Below, piece after piece: positions 53,076 to 63,668 of a DNA stretch of 64,000 nt. Positions within the stretch are counted from its first letter, which is position 1; each line of letters opens with the position of its first letter. The translations under genes and the position numbers were made by a program. The stretch comes from Noviherbaspirillum sp. UKPF54 (lineage in GTDB: Bacteria > Pseudomonadota > Gammaproteobacteria > Burkholderiales > Burkholderiaceae_D): contig NZ_CP040128.1 in assembly GCF_007874125.1 (NCBI RefSeq), forward strand, positions 2,728,001 through 2,792,000. The letters run 5' to 3'. The notes beneath the pieces were generated by a model, which did no database searches, had not been told where the DNA came from, and saw nothing but the letters and a program-made list of their open reading frames with translations.

Positions 53076-54587
53076 TTAGATAGCCAGCATGGATTGGAAG
53101 AAGCCACGGGCAGCCGCGTTGCAGAACGGCGGAACCAGCGTGCCGTGGTAGGCGGAAGTGACCGCAGCCACGCCGGCCGAGCCGCCGCCGGCGTCAGCCG
53201 CGGTCTTGGCCTTGAGCTGAGCGAAACCGCCCTTGACGGTCGCATACGGATCGCCCGCGCCAATCGCGGAGTCGACGTCCAGCACCTGCAGCGCGGGAGC
53301 CGTCATGCCCTTGGCACCGAAATACCCGGCCGTCGCTTGCGCATTGGCCCAGAACACGGTCGGATCGCCATTGCCGCCGCATAGCAGCACCGGCACGTTC
53401 GGCACATAGTTGCGCAGGTCGTTCTTGACCCCGGCCTTGCGGAAGGCGTTGGCCGGCGCGCAGTTCAGCGGATCGGCCGGGTCGACATCGCATGGATGGA
53501 CGGACAGGTCGGCGAGATAGGCGTTGCGGAAGCTGGTCTTCATCAGGTTGCCCGCGCCGAAGGTGCCAGGGATGATCGGTGCTTGCGGCATCGAATCGGC
53601 GGCGAACAAGGCCAGTTGCGGCAGCTTGCCGGAACTGAAGATGGTATCCGGCGTCGCGCTCGGCAGCAGCGTCTCGATGCCCGTGGCGTACTGGTCCTCG
53701 TACATTTCATTGGGGCTCGCATACAGGCCGCCATAGGACTTCTGCCAGCTGGTGCTGATCATCGGGAAGAAGATCGTCGCCCCCAGGTTGGGCTTGCCGC
53801 TACCGACGATCACGTCGCCCAGCAAGGACATCGCATACGGGCCGGACTGGCCGGCCAGCGCGGTCACCTTGAATTCGGATGCGTAGGTGGTCTGCATCGC
53901 GCGCTGGGTCGCCATCGCCACATGTCCGCCCTGCGAATAGCCGGTGACGAATAGCTTGCCGGAATCCTGCGCATTGAGCCCAGCGAATGCCTTGCGGGCC
54001 GCGCGCAGCGCATCGACCATGTCGTTGGCCGACTGCTCGGCGTTCAGGTAGGGGTGATAGCTCAGCTTCGAGACATCGTAGCCGGCGTAATTCGGGGCCA
54101 CCACAATGAAGCCCTGGGCGGCATACATGGCCGCGACCAGCGCCGCCTCGTGGTTGTCCCGCAGGTTGGCCATGTTGTAGGCCTTGTCGTAGCTCGTTCC
54201 ATGCGCATAGAGCACGACCGGGCGCGCACCGCTACAGGAAGGATCGCTGCCCGACGGCACCATGATCGCGCCGGTGGCATCGGTCGTTTCCCCAGCGCCG
54301 CCGACCGTACCGTATTTCATGTAATAGGTGGTGATCGAACATTTCGGCGTCCCGGTGATCTGGGTAATGCCGGGATTCGATGCTTCAAGCATTTGCGCGA
54401 ATACCGCCGGGTCCAGCTTGGCAACTGCCGTCCCGTCAGCCTGCGGAATGGGTACAAGATTGGGGGGATTGGCCACCAGTGAACCACGTGCAAGAGTGGT
54501 ATCGACTGCCGGTCCGCTGCTGCCGCCACCGCAAGCGGTAAGCGCGGCAGCAGCCAGCAGCGCCGCTGCGAATTTGATTTGATGCAT
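53076..54587 (-). CDS. Secreted lipase/esterase-like lipoprotein
   Basis: This 503-residue protein starts with KFAAALLAAAALTACGGGS, a lipobox. It then has an alpha/beta hydrolase domain with the nucleophile in LFVTGYSQGGHVAMATQRAM. VLYAHGTSYDKAYN contains the oxyanion HG. Asp in CGGNGDPTVFWANAQ and a late His (AYHGTLVPPF) complete the triad. It belongs with the secretory lipase family. Substrates may be esters or polyester fragments; this is not proven. Confidence 0.82.
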   Translation of the reverse strand: MHQIKFAAALLAAAALTACGGGSSGPAVDTTLARGSLVANPPNLVPIPQADGTAVAKLDPAVFAQMLEASNPGITQITGTPKCSITTYYMKYGTVGGAGETTDATGAIMVPSGSDPSCSGARPVVLYAHGTSYDKAYNMANLRDNHEAALVAAMYAAQGFIVVAPNYAGYDVSKLSYHPYLNAEQSANDMVDALRAARKAFAGLNAQDSGKLFVTGYSQGGHVAMATQRAMQTTYASEFKVTALAGQSGPYAMSLLGDVIVGSGKPNLGATIFFPMISTSWQKSYGGLYASPNEMYEDQYATGIETLLPSATPDTIFSSGKLPQLALFAADSMPQAPIIPGTFGAGNLMKTSFRNAYLADLSVHPCDVDPADPLNCAPANAFRKAGVKNDLRNYVPNVPVLLCGGNGDPTVFWANAQATAGYFGAKGMTAPALQVLDVDSAIGAGDPYATVKGGFAQLKAKTAADAGGGSAGVAAVTSAYHGTLVPPFCNAAARGFFQSMLAI

Positions 54588-54822
54588 GTTGTCCCCTTGT
54601 GTGTATTATGCGAAACAAAAAAGAACGGTCGTTCCATTCCGTAAGGAAATAGTATGTCTGGAAGACAATGGCTTGCATAGTCAGGAAAGGGGAAAAATCC
54701 GGCCCGAATCTAGAGGGTTGGCTCTAAACCAGAGCCCAGTCCGGAAGACGGCGCATGGACAGCGATCGCGCCAGCAATGGCGGCAGGCGAGGGAAGTTGC
54801 GTCGCGAACGAGACAGAGAGGA

Positions 54823-55860
54823 TTATCGGCCGGCGTCGAGAAGGCGCGCCAGCACGCCTTGCGAATCATGTGCCGCACGCCGCAGACGGTCGTTCACGCC
54901 TTGCCAGTCGTTCTCGGCTGGCGGCGCCTCGACCAGGATGATGTCCGCGCCCGCGCCATCCATGGCGCGGAGCGCGGCATACAGGTCATGCGCGTAGCCG
55001 TCCGGCTCGGCGGGAAGTTCGGCTTGCGCGATGGCGCGCACCTCTGGCAAAGCGGCGCGGCGCAGTAATGCCGTGCGGCGGCCATGTGCGTGCAGCCGTT
55101 GCACTGTTTCCGGCAAGAGCCCCGCCTCGACCAGCGCCACGGGTGTGCTCGGCGCATAGTGCGCCTCGAGCGTGCCCGACGCGCGTGGCGCGGCGGCATC
55201 CGGCAAGCGCGGTTGCCAGCCGATGACCTGGGCGATGCGGGCCGTGCTAATGTGTCCGGGCCGCAGCAGCACGGGGCCGTGCGTGGCCATGCGCGACAGA
55301 TCGAGAATGGTCGATTCGATGCCGACCTCGCTCTGCCCGCCATCCAGCACGCACTTCACCAGGCTGTCCGGGCCGATGCCGAACTCGTCGCGCACATGCT
55401 GGGCCGTGGTCGGGCTCACATGCCCGAACTTGTTGGCCGAAGGCGCAGCAACGCCTCCCCTGCCCTGCCGGAATTCGCGCAACAGCGCCTGCGCCACCGG
55501 ATGCGACGGACAGCGCAAGCCGATCGAATCCTGGCCTCCGGATACCGCGTCGGGAATATGTGCCGCACGCTTCAGGATCAGCGTCAGCGGGCCGGGCCAG
55601 AAGGCATCGATCAATTGCCGCGCTTGCGGAGGAATCTCGGCAGCCCAGTAGCTGAGGTCAGCCTGCGGCGCCAGATGAACGATCACCGGATGATTCGACG
55701 GGCGACCTTTGGCGGCGTAGATCCCGGCCACCGCGGCCGGATTTTCAGCGTCGGCGCCGAGCCCGTAGACGGTTTCGGTCGGAAACGCAACCAGCTCGCC
55801 CTGCTCCAGCCGGCGTGCGGCTGCCCGGATCGCGTTCAAGTCCAGCGCAACGTCATCCAT
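54823..55860 (-). CDS. ywlC: L-threonylcarbamoyladenylate synthase (Sua5/YwlC type)
   Basis: This 345-residue enzyme has the YrdC domain (LVAFPTETVYGLGADAENP; KGRPSNHPVIVHL) and the C-terminal Sua5 extension (about residues 215-345). It makes threonylcarbamoyl-AMP for t6A in tRNA. RCPSHPVAQALLREF and the TKFG-like ANKFGHVSPT motif are present. It follows purK in the same direction. tcdA, which acts later on t6A, is also in this window. Confidence 0.92.
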   Translation of the reverse strand: MDDVALDLNAIRAAARRLEQGELVAFPTETVYGLGADAENPAAVAGIYAAKGRPSNHPVIVHLAPQADLSYWAAEIPPQARQLIDAFWPGPLTLILKRAAHIPDAVSGGQDSIGLRCPSHPVAQALLREFRQGRGGVAAPSANKFGHVSPTTAQHVRDEFGIGPDSLVKCVLDGGQSEVGIESTILDLSRMATHGPVLLRPGHISTARIAQVIGWQPRLPDAAAPRASGTLEAHYAPSTPVALVEAGLLPETVQRLHAHGRRTALLRRAALPEVRAIAQAELPAEPDGYAHDLYAALRAMDGAGADIILVEAPPAENDWQGVNDRLRRAAHDSQGVLARLLDAGR

Positions 55861-55875
55861 GTCAAAGCCTATTCA

Positions 55876-57069
55876 TTACGCGGCGATGCCCAGGATGGCG
55901 CAGGCAGCGTGCAGGCTCGCCTGCGCCTGTTCCAGCGTGGGCGCCACGAAGGTGACGTGCCCCATCTTGCGGCCACGGCGCGCATCGTCCTTGCCGTACA
56001 AATGCAGGTTCGCGCCGGACAGTTCCAGGACCTTGTCCCAGGCCGGCTCACGCGCCTGGTCGCCATCGCCGTCGAACCAGACGTCGCCGAGGATGTTAAG
56101 CATGACCGCCGGCGAATGCTGGCGCACGTCGCCCAGCGGCAGCCGCGCCATCGCGCGCGCCTGCTGCGCGAACTGGCTGGTGACGCAAGCGTCGATCGTG
56201 TAGTGCCCGCTGTTGTGCGGGCGCGGCGCCATTTCATTGACTACCAGAGAACCGTCCTGCAGCACGAAGAATTCGATGCACAGCACGCCGACATAACCGA
56301 GCTGTTCGATGATAGCCAGCGCTGCCGCCTGCGCCTTGGCGGCGCATTCTGCCGTCACGTTCGGGCCCGGCACGGTGGTGGTAAACAGGATGCCGTCGCG
56401 GTGCACGTTTTCGGCGATGGGATAGACCACCGACTGGCCATCGGCCGCGCGTGCCGCAAGCACCGATACTTCATAGGCCAGCGGCAGCATTTTTTCCAGG
56501 ATGCAGAGCACGCCCTTCATCCCGGCGAACGCCGCGCGCACCTCGTCGCGCGTAGTCACGCGTACCTGCCCCTTGCCGTCGTAGCCGAGGCGGACGGTTT
56601 TCAGGATACCGGGCAGCAGCGCATCGGGAATCTGCTCGACGTCGGCTTCACAAGCGACGATATGGTGCGGCGCGGGCAACACGCCGGATTTCGGCGCGCA
56701 TTCCGTAAAAAAGCGCTTTTCTGCGACGCGATCCTGCGCAATCGATACGCAGGCGGAAGAAGGCGCGACGAAGGTGCGCTCGGCCAGGAACGCGAGGCTT
56801 TGCGCGGGAACATTCTCGAATTCGGTGGTGACGGCGGCGCACTGCCCGGCCAGTTCGGCCAATGCCTTCTCATCCGTATAGTCGGCGCCAATCAGGTGAT
56901 CGGATGCATGTCCGGCCGGGCAGTCGCGCGCCGGCTCCAGCACCGCAACCTTGAACCCCATCATCTGCGCGGCATGTACGAACATGCGGCCCAACTGGCC
57001 GCCGCCCATCACGCCCAGCCAGGTCGGCGGGGTGGCCGAAGGAATAAACGGGTGAAACTTGTCGCTCAT
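55876..57069 (-). CDS. purK: N5-carboxyaminoimidazole ribonucleotide synthase
   Basis: This 397-residue ATP-grasp enzyme converts AIR, bicarbonate and ATP to N5-[30 protein letters not shown] is the N-terminal signature. [22 protein letters not shown] is in the C-terminal domain. Its ATG overlaps the purE stop. The order is purC-purE-purK. Confidence 0.95.
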   Translation of the reverse strand: MSDKFHPFIPSATPPTWLGVMGGGQLGRMFVHAAQMMGFKVAVLEPARDCPAGHASDHLIGADYTDEKALAELAGQCAAVTTEFENVPAQSLAFLAERTFVAPSSACVSIAQDRVAEKRFFTECAPKSGVLPAPHHIVACEADVEQIPDALLPGILKTVRLGYDGKGQVRVTTRDEVRAAFAGMKGVLCILEKMLPLAYEVSVLAARAADGQSVVYPIAENVHRDGILFTTTVPGPNVTAECAAKAQAAALAIIEQLGYVGVLCIEFFVLQDGSLVVNEMAPRPHNSGHYTIDACVTSQFAQQARAMARLPLGDVRQHSPAVMLNILGDVWFDGDGDQAREPAWDKVLELSGANLHLYGKDDARRGRKMGHVTFVAPTLEQAQASLHAACAILGIAA

Positions 57070-57569
57070 GCCGGCAATGTCATCGCTTGTGCGGCCTGGG
57101 TCTGCTTGGAGCGGAACTCCTGCAGGCGCGAGGCCAGTTGGTCATCGGTGGAGGCAAGCATCGCGATCGCCGTCAGCGCGGCATTGGCGGCACCCGCTTC
57201 GCCGATGGCGAAGGTCGATACCGGGATACCCTTCGGCATCTGCACGATCGACAGCAGCGAATCCTCGCCGCGCAAATATTTCGACGGCACCGGCACGCCC
57301 AGCACCGGCACGATCGTTTTCGCCGCCAGCATGCCCGGCAGATGCGCCGCGCCTCCGGCACCGGCGATGATCGCGCGCAGCCCGCGCGAGCGCGCCGATT
57401 CCGCATAAGCGAACATCTGGTCCGGCATGCGATGCGCGGAAATCACCTGCGCTTCATGCGCAATGCCGAATTCCTTCAGCATCGCCACCGCATGCTGCAT
57501 CACTTCCCAGTCGGAGGAAGAACCCATCACGACGCCTACAACAGGCGTGCTAGCTTGCGCGTCGCTCAT
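57066..57569 (-). CDS. purE: N5-carboxyaminoimidazole ribonucleotide mutase
   Basis: This 167-residue enzyme rearranges N5-CAIR to [23 protein letters not shown] and [16 protein letters not shown] are the active-site segments, with [15 protein letters not shown] later. Class I type, as expected with PurK beside it. It is coupled to purK by a four-base overlap. Confidence 0.96.
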   Translation of the reverse strand: MSDAQASTPVVGVVMGSSSDWEVMQHAVAMLKEFGIAHEAQVISAHRMPDQMFAYAESARSRGLRAIIAGAGGAAHLPGMLAAKTIVPVLGVPVPSKYLRGEDSLLSIVQMPKGIPVSTFAIGEAGAANAALTAIAMLASTDDQLASRLQEFRSKQTQAAQAMTLPA

Positions 57570-57570
57570 A

Positions 57571-58467
57571 TCAATCCTTCAGGTTTTCACCGGTCAGGCG
57601 CTGAAGCGCCTCGCGGTACTTGGCGCCGGTCTTCTCGATCACGTCCGCCGGCAGGGCCGGCGCGGGTGCGGTCTTGTTCCAGTCCTTCAGCGTTTCCAGG
57701 TAATCGCGCACGAACTGCTTGTCGAACGACGGCGGCGACATGCCCGGGGCATAGGAATCGGCCGGCCAGAAGCGGGATGAATCGGCAGTGAGTACTTCAT
57801 CCATCAGGTGCAGCGTGCCGTTTTCATCCAGGCCGAATTCGAACTTGGTGTCGGCGATGATGATGCCGCGCGTAGCCGCATAGTCAGCCGCAGTCTGGTA
57901 CAGCTTGATGCTAATGTCGCGCATCTTCGCAGCCAGTTCCTTGCCGATGCGGTTTTCCATCTCGGCGAAGCTGATGTTCTCGTCATGCTCGCCAAGGTCG
58001 GCCTTGGCCGCCGGCGTGAAGATCGGCGTGGCGAGCTTGTCGGCCTGGCGCAGCCCCGGCGGCAGAGCGATACCGCAGATCGCGCCGGTCGATTGATAGT
58101 CCTTCCAGCCGGAACCGATGATGTAGCCGCGCACCACCGCCTCCACCAGGATCGGCTGCAGGCGCTTGGCGACGACGGCACGGCCCTTGACCTGATCCAC
58201 TTCGTCCGCGCTCACCACGCTTTCCGGGGCGATGCCGGTCAGGTGGTTCGGCACGATATCCTTCAGCTTTTCAAACCAGAAATCGGACATCTGGTTCAGC
58301 ACCATGCCCTTGCCCGGAATCGGTTCATTCATCACGACGTCGAAGGCCGACAGGCGGTCGGTGGTCACGATCAGTATCTTGTCGTCGCCGACCGCATAGT
58401 TATCGCGTACTTTGCCGCGGCCGAGCAGCGGAAGCGACTTGATGGTGGATTGGTAAAGACTTTTCAT
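57571..58467 (-). CDS. purC: Phosphoribosylaminoimidazole-succinocarboxamide synthase
   Basis: This 298-residue SAICAR synthetase starts [51 protein letters not shown] and IADTKFEFG are typical. It is the longer, yeast/proteobacterial type. It lies one base before purE, and a hairpin lies between it and fba. Confidence 0.95.
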   Translation of the reverse strand: MKSLYQSTIKSLPLLGRGKVRDNYAVGDDKILIVTTDRLSAFDVVMNEPIPGKGMVLNQMSDFWFEKLKDIVPNHLTGIAPESVVSADEVDQVKGRAVVAKRLQPILVEAVVRGYIIGSGWKDYQSTGAICGIALPPGLRQADKLATPIFTPAAKADLGEHDENISFAEMENRIGKELAAKMRDISIKLYQTAADYAATRGIIIADTKFEFGLDENGTLHLMDEVLTADSSRFWPADSYAPGMSPPSFDKQFVRDYLETLKDWNKTAPAPALPADVIEKTGAKYREALQRLTGENLKD

Positions 58468-58484
58468 AGAGGTCCCAGAAAGCT

Positions 58485-58518
58485 AAACCGGCGGGTGCGT
58501 TGAACACGCCGCCGGTTA
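58485..58518 (-). terminator. Hairpin between fba and purC
   Basis: AACCGGCGG (58486-58494) and CCGCCGGTT (58509-58517) are exact reverse complements with a 14-base loop that holds a further GTG/CAC pair. On the minus strand the stem is followed by TTAGCTTT. It is likely a terminator or attenuator that separates glycolytic from purine genes. Confidence 0.55.
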
Positions 58519-58546
58519 GTTTAGTGCTTGTTTCTAATGCGTAATT

Positions 58547-59611
58547 TTACTGCACGATCTGCGCGAGTTCGCCTTTTTTGTACTTTTCGGCCATCTTTTC
58601 CAAGGTAATCGGCTTGATCTTCGCTGCCTGGCCTTCGCAGCCGAAAGCGATGAAACGGGACTTGCAGATCTGCTTGGCGGCTTCGCGCGCCGGCTTCAGG
58701 TAGTCGCGCGGATCGAACTTGGACGGATTCTCGAACAAAAAGCGACGGATCGCGCCGGTCATTGCCAGACGAATATCGGTGTCGATATTAATCTTGCGCA
58801 CGCCGTGCTTGATGCCTTCCTGGATTTCCTCGACCGGCACGCCGTAGGTTTCCTTCATGTCGCCGCCGAACTGACGGATCTCGGCCAGCAATTCCTGCGG
58901 CACGGAAGACGAGCCGTGCATCACCAGGTGGGTGTTCGGGATGCGCGCGTGGATCTCCTTGATGCGCTCGATCGCGAGGATGTCGCCGGTCGGCTTGCGC
59001 GAGAACTTATAGGCGCCGTGCGAGGTGCCGATCGCGATCGCCAGTGCGTCGCACTGGGTCAGCTTGACGAAGTCTGCGGCTTGGTTGACGTCGGTCAGCA
59101 GCTGCTCGCGAGTCATCGTCCCTTCCGCGCCGTGGCCGTCTTCCTTGTCGCCCTTCATGGTTTCCAGCGAGCCGAGCACGCCCAGCTCCGCCTCGACGGT
59201 GACGCCGATCGAGTGCGAGAATTTCACGACTTCGCGCGACACGTCGACGTTGTATTCATAGCTGGCGACAGACTTGCCGTCTTCCATCAGCGAACCATCC
59301 ATCATCACCGAGGTGAAGCCGGACTTGATCGCGGCCATGCAGACCGCCGGCGACTGGCCGTGATCCTGGTGCATCACGACCGGGATGTGCGGGTAGGCTT
59401 CGACTGCCGCTTCGATCAGGTGGCGCAGGAAGGCTTCGCCTGCATATTTGCGGGCGCCGGCAGATGCCTGCATGATCACCGGCGCGCCGACTTCATCGGC
59501 GGCCTGCATGATCGCGGTGACCTGTTCCAGGTTATTGACGTTGAACGCGGGCAGACCGTAGCCGTTTTCGGCGGCGTGGTCGAGCAATTGACGCATGGAT
59601 ACGAGAGGCAT
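58547..59611 (-). CDS. fba: Fructose-bisphosphate aldolase class II
   Basis: This 354-residue zinc-dependent aldolase splits or forms fructose-1,6-bisphosphate. [20 protein letters not shown] carries the metal His and Asp, and [14 protein letters not shown] follows. [18 protein letters not shown] and [19 protein letters not shown] are the C-terminal sites. It lies between pyk and purC, on the same strand. Confidence 0.95.
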   Translation of the reverse strand: MPLVSMRQLLDHAAENGYGLPAFNVNNLEQVTAIMQAADEVGAPVIMQASAGARKYAGEAFLRHLIEAAVEAYPHIPVVMHQDHGQSPAVCMAAIKSGFTSVMMDGSLMEDGKSVASYEYNVDVSREVVKFSHSIGVTVEAELGVLGSLETMKGDKEDGHGAEGTMTREQLLTDVNQAADFVKLTQCDALAIAIGTSHGAYKFSRKPTGDILAIERIKEIHARIPNTHLVMHGSSSVPQELLAEIRQFGGDMKETYGVPVEEIQEGIKHGVRKINIDTDIRLAMTGAIRRFLFENPSKFDPRDYLKPAREAAKQICKSRFIAFGCEGQAAKIKPITLEKMAEKYKKGELAQIVQ

Positions 59612-59640
59612 GGTGTTCTCCAGATAATAAAAATAAGAAA

Positions 59641-61074
59641 TTAATGCTCGCCGACCTTCATGATCTTCAGGGCGTTGGTGCCGCCGATCTGGCCCATGGG
59701 CTCGCCCCAGGTGAACACAATCATGTCACCTTTATGCACCGCGCCTTTAGCCAGAAGCAAATCCTGCGCCGCTTTCATCGTCGCATCGCGGTCGCTGGAA
59801 CGCTCCATTTCGAAGGTGCAGACGTTACGGTAGAGCGCCGCCTTGCGTTGCGTCGCGAGGATCGGCGTGATCGCGTAAATCGGAATGTCGATGTTGTGCC
59901 GGCTCATCCACAGCGCGGTCGAACCGGATTCGGTCAGGGCGACGATCGCCTTCACGCGCAGATGGTGCGCGGTAAACAGCGCCCCGTAGGCGATCGACTG
60001 GTCGATGCGGGTGAAGGTCGCATTGAGGAAATCGGCGTCCAGTTTCACCACGTCCGACTTTTCCGCTTCCAGGCAGATCGCCGCCATGGCTTCCACCGTC
60101 TCGACCGGATATTTGCCGGAAGCGGTTTCTGCCGATGTCATCACGGCATCGGTGCCGTCCAGTACGGCGTTGGCCACGTCCGACACTTCGGCCCGGGTTG
60201 GAACTGCATTGACGATCATCGACTCCATCATCTGGGTCGCGGTAATGGCGAGCTTGTTGGAGGCGCGTGCCATCTTGATCATGCGCTTCTGCAGGGCGGG
60301 CACCGCCGCATTGCCGACTTCCACCGCCAAATCGCCACGTGCGACCATGATGCCATCGGACACGTCGAGGATTTCCTGCAGCGCGGGAATCGCTTCCGCG
60401 CGCTCGATCTTCGCGATCATCTGCGGCTTGTGTCCGGTCTGCTCGCCGGCAATATTGGCCAGCTGGCGCGCCATGATCATGTCGGACGCGTTCTTTGGAA
60501 ACGACACCGCGACGTAATCGGCCTGGAAGCTCATCGCAGTCTTGATGTCTTCCATGTCCTTGGCCGTCAGCGCCGGCGCCGACAAGCCGCCGCCGAGGCG
60601 GTTGATGCCCTTGTTGTTCGACAGTTCGCCGCCGATCTTGACGGTGGTGTGAATCGCGCTGCCGACCACCTTATCGACCACCAGCACGATCAGGCCATCA
60701 TTCAGCAGCAGCACATCGTTCGGCTTCAGGTCGCGCGGCAGCTCCTTGTAGTCGAGTCCGACCTGCGCCTGGTTGCCCAGCTCGCAGGCCGCGTCGAGCA
60801 CGAACTTGCTGCCGTTCTCGAGGAATATCTTGCCGTTCTCGAACTTGCCGATGCGGATCTTCGGTCCCTGCAAGTCAGCCATGATCGCCACTTCGCGCCC
60901 GCACTTGGCGGCGGCCTGGCGCACCAGGCTGGCGCGGTCGATATGATCCTGCGCCTTGCCGTGCGAAAAATTCAGCCGGACCACGTTGACGCCGGCGGCG
61001 ATCATGCGGGTGAGCGTGTCCAGATCGCTGGATGCTGGGCCAATGGTGGAAACGATTTTTGTGGCTCTTTGCAT
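59641..61074 (-). CDS. pyk: Pyruvate kinase
   Basis: This 477-residue enzyme makes pyruvate and ATP from PEP. It starts [41 protein letters not shown] holds the catalytic Lys, and [12 protein letters not shown] and [33 protein letters not shown] follow. The regulatory C-terminal domain is present. It lies between pgk and fba. Confidence 0.95.
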   Translation of the reverse strand: MQRATKIVSTIGPASSDLDTLTRMIAAGVNVVRLNFSHGKAQDHIDRASLVRQAAAKCGREVAIMADLQGPKIRIGKFENGKIFLENGSKFVLDAACELGNQAQVGLDYKELPRDLKPNDVLLLNDGLIVLVVDKVVGSAIHTTVKIGGELSNNKGINRLGGGLSAPALTAKDMEDIKTAMSFQADYVAVSFPKNASDMIMARQLANIAGEQTGHKPQMIAKIERAEAIPALQEILDVSDGIMVARGDLAVEVGNAAVPALQKRMIKMARASNKLAITATQMMESMIVNAVPTRAEVSDVANAVLDGTDAVMTSAETASGKYPVETVEAMAAICLEAEKSDVVKLDADFLNATFTRIDQSIAYGALFTAHHLRVKAIVALTESGSTALWMSRHNIDIPIYAITPILATQRKAALYRNVCTFEMERSSDRDATMKAAQDLLLAKGAVHKGDMIVFTWGEPMGQIGGTNALKIMKVGEH

Positions 61075-61152
61075 GGCAAACCCTTGTTACCCGCCTCGGC
61101 TGGCACGGCGAAAAAACAAACCGTGTTGGCCGTGGCTCAGCTCTTTTTAAAA

Positions 61153-62343
61153 TTAAGCAGCGCGCTGCATCAGGACTTCTACCGCAGGCAAGGTCTTACC
61201 TTCCAGGAACTCCAGGAAGGCGCCGCCGCCGGTCGAGATATAGCCGACCTTGTCAGCGATGTCGTATTTCGCGATTGCAGCGAGCGTGTCGCCGCCGCCT
61301 GCAATCGAAAACGCCTTGGAATTGGCGATCGCCATCGCCAGCGTCTTCGTCCCTTCGCCGAACTGGTCGAACTCGAACACGCCGACCGGGCCGTTCCAGA
61401 CGACGGTGCCGGCTTGCGCGATCTGCTGCGCCAGCTGGGCCGCCGTCTTCGGGCCGATGTCGAGAATCATGTCGTCGTCGGCCACGTCCTTCACGTCCTT
61501 GATGGTCGCAGCTGCCGTTGCCGAAAATTCCTTGGCGCACACCACGTCGACCGGAATCGGCACCGATGCGCCGCGCGCAGCCATCATATCGATGATGGCC
61601 TTCGCTTCGCCGACCAGATCGGCTTCGGCCAGCGACTTGCCGATCTTGAGACCGGACGCCAGCATGAAGGTGTTGGCGATGCCGCCGCCGACGATCAGAT
61701 TGTCGACCTTCTCGGCCAGCGTTTTCAGGATGGTCAGCTTGGTCGACACCTTGGAGCCGGCGACAATCGCGGCCAGCGGACGCTTCGGGTCGCCCAGCGC
61801 CTTGCCCAGCGCATCGAGTTCGGCGGCGAGCAGCGGACCGGCGCAGGCGACCGGCGCGAATTTCGCGATACCGTGCGTGGTCGCCTCGGCGCGGTGCGCG
61901 GTGCCGAACGCATCGTTGACGTACACGTCGCACAGCTTGGCCATCTTCTGCGCCAGTTCGTCGCTGTTCTTTTTCTCGCCCTTGTTGACGCGGCAGTTTT
62001 CCAGCAACACGACCTGGCCTGGCTGCACATCGACGCCGTCGACCCAGTTCTGTTTCAGTTCCACCGGCTGGCCGAGCAATTCGGACAGGCGCTTGGCGAT
62101 CGGCGCCAGCGAATCTTCCGGCTTGAACTCGCCTTCGGTCGGACGGCCGAGGTGCGACGTCACCATCACGGCGGCGCCGGCCTGCAGCGCCTGCTGGATC
62201 GCCGGTACCGAGGCGCGGATGCGGGTGTCTTCGGTGATGTTGCCGGCATCGTCTTGCGGCACATTGAGATCGGCGCGGATGAAGACGCGTTTGCCCTGGA
62301 GTTGATTGCGTGCGATGAGGTCGCTCAAGCGGTTGAATTGCAT
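61153..62343 (-). CDS. pgk: Phosphoglycerate kinase
   Basis: This 396-residue enzyme forms ATP from 1,3-bisphosphoglycerate. [19 protein letters not shown] and [15 protein letters not shown] are substrate sites. [12 protein letters not shown] and the GGGDTLAAI motif are the nucleotide domain. It is the first gene of the leftward pgk-pyk-fba-purCEK run. Confidence 0.96.
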   Translation of the reverse strand: MQFNRLSDLIARNQLQGKRVFIRADLNVPQDDAGNITEDTRIRASVPAIQQALQAGAAVMVTSHLGRPTEGEFKPEDSLAPIAKRLSELLGQPVELKQNWVDGVDVQPGQVVLLENCRVNKGEKKNSDELAQKMAKLCDVYVNDAFGTAHRAEATTHGIAKFAPVACAGPLLAAELDALGKALGDPKRPLAAIVAGSKVSTKLTILKTLAEKVDNLIVGGGIANTFMLASGLKIGKSLAEADLVGEAKAIIDMMAARGASVPIPVDVVCAKEFSATAAATIKDVKDVADDDMILDIGPKTAAQLAQQIAQAGTVVWNGPVGVFEFDQFGEGTKTLAMAIANSKAFSIAGGGDTLAAIAKYDIADKVGYISTGGGAFLEFLEGKTLPAVEVLMQRAA

Positions 62344-62418
62344 GGCTGCCTGACAATTATAAGAATGGAAAAACGGTTATTTTACCGCAGCACACACCCC
62401 TGAAAAACCGTTTTCTGA

Positions 62419-62745
62419 TTACAAGACGATACGTAGCAAAGTGAACAAGGCCATGCCGGCAACGATGGTTCCAAGCAGATGCCTTGTTGTCAAAAACACC
62501 AAAGCAGCACCCAGCCCCGCCATCAGCTTCGGATTGGCCCAAGTTACCGCAAGCTCACCGTTCGCCAGCAGCAAGTCGGGTGCAACGATCGCCGCCAGCG
62601 CGGCGGCCGGCGCATAGCGCAACGCATGCTGCACCTTGGGCGGCAACCGTACGGCGTAGCGCCCGAGCAGGAAGAACGAACAGCGGGTCAGGATGGTCGC
62701 CAGCGTCAGCCACAGGATGGTCAGCCAGGTATCGACTGTGTTCAT
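62419..62745 (-). CDS. azlD: AzlD-type branched-chain amino acid exporter small subunit
   Basis: 108 residues with three to four membrane helices (LTILWLTLATILTRCSFFLLG; ALRYAPAAALAAIVAPDLLL; LGTIVAGMALFTLL). The ATG at 62745 overlaps the azlC stop by four bases. It pairs with AzlC to export amino acids. The longer open frame covering both genes is a shadow. Confidence 0.88.
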   Translation of the reverse strand: MNTVDTWLTILWLTLATILTRCSFFLLGRYAVRLPPKVQHALRYAPAAALAAIVAPDLLLANGELAVTWANPKLMAGLGAALVFLTTRHLLGTIVAGMALFTLLRIVL

Positions 62746-63485
62746 GCTTTTTCCTTGTCGAGAAAGGTATCGACGATCATGGCTGCCGCCATGCCGAGAA
62801 TCACGGCAAGCAGCAACCCCAACCGGTAAGGCAACCCGGCCGCGGCAACGGCCACGATGCTTGCGACGATCACGCCGGCGAGCGCGGCACCATTGATGGT
62901 GAGCGGGATGGCGACCGCCAGCAAGGCCAGCGTGCCGGCGAACCCGATGCCCCAGTTTTCGGGAATCTGGCTGGCAAGCAGGATGCCGGCGACCGAACCG
63001 GACTGCCAGGCGCACCAGTTGGGATAGCCGATGCCGCTGAAAAAGCCGACTTTGCCTGCGCTGCGAAAAATCGTCTCTGCCGGAAAGCGCTGCGGGAACA
63101 GACCCATCGTGATATCGGCATTGAAGTAGCCATACCACAGTCGCTTGTGCCAGGGTAGATGCGCGAAGTGCGGGCCGACCGCCGCCGAAAAAATGACAAA
63201 CCGCAGGTTCACCACCAGCGCGGTCACAAACACCATCCAGATCGGCACATTGGCCGCCATCAGCGGCACCGAGGCCAGTTGCGCCGAGCCGGCGAACACC
63301 AGAAAAGTCATGCCCAGCGCCTGCCAAAGCGTGAGGCCCGATTTCATCATCGCCATGCCGGTCACCATGCCCCACGCGAAGATACCGGGCATGGTCGGCG
63401 CGCACGCCTTGAATCCTTCGCTGAACGCCCGCTTTTCCGGATCGGCGGCAGCGCCATCCAGTAATTTTGACTCTGTATTGCTCAT
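62742..63485 (-). CDS. azlC: AzlC-type branched-chain amino acid exporter
   Basis: This 247-residue membrane protein has about seven helices; FSEGFKACAPTMPGIFAWGMVTGMAM and SAQLASVPLMAANVPIW are typical of the AzlC family. The AzlCD pair exports branched-chain amino acids or analogues. It is divergent from ilvE, a branched-chain aminotransferase, with a spacer of about 180 bases, so a functional link is likely. Confidence 0.9.
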   Translation of the reverse strand: MSNTESKLLDGAAADPEKRAFSEGFKACAPTMPGIFAWGMVTGMAMMKSGLTLWQALGMTFLVFAGSAQLASVPLMAANVPIWMVFVTALVVNLRFVIFSAAVGPHFAHLPWHKRLWYGYFNADITMGLFPQRFPAETIFRSAGKVGFFSGIGYPNWCAWQSGSVAGILLASQIPENWGIGFAGTLALLAVAIPLTINGAALAGVIVASIVAVAAAGLPYRLGLLLAVILGMAAAMIVDTFLDKEKA

Positions 63486-63668
63486 GTACTTACAAAATAT
63501 GACGAATGCGCCAGTTTTCGGCAGGGGAAAATCGACAAGGCGGGAAGAAGGGACGTCGCGCGCGGATCGCCCCCGAAAAATGTGAATCCGTTATTCTACC
63601 GATCAATTTTCTACCCTGTTGGAGTGGGTTAAAATCGAGGCTTTGCGACAATTTTTGGAGAGCTCAAC

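Noticed and set aside
55084..57408. Open frame of about 774 codons opposite sua5, purK and purE
   Set aside because: It spans three real genes on the other strand and has shadow-type composition.
59644..62403. Open frame of about 919 codons opposite pyk and pgk
   Set aside because: A shadow caused by GC-rich third positions; pyk and pgk on the other strand have all family motifs.
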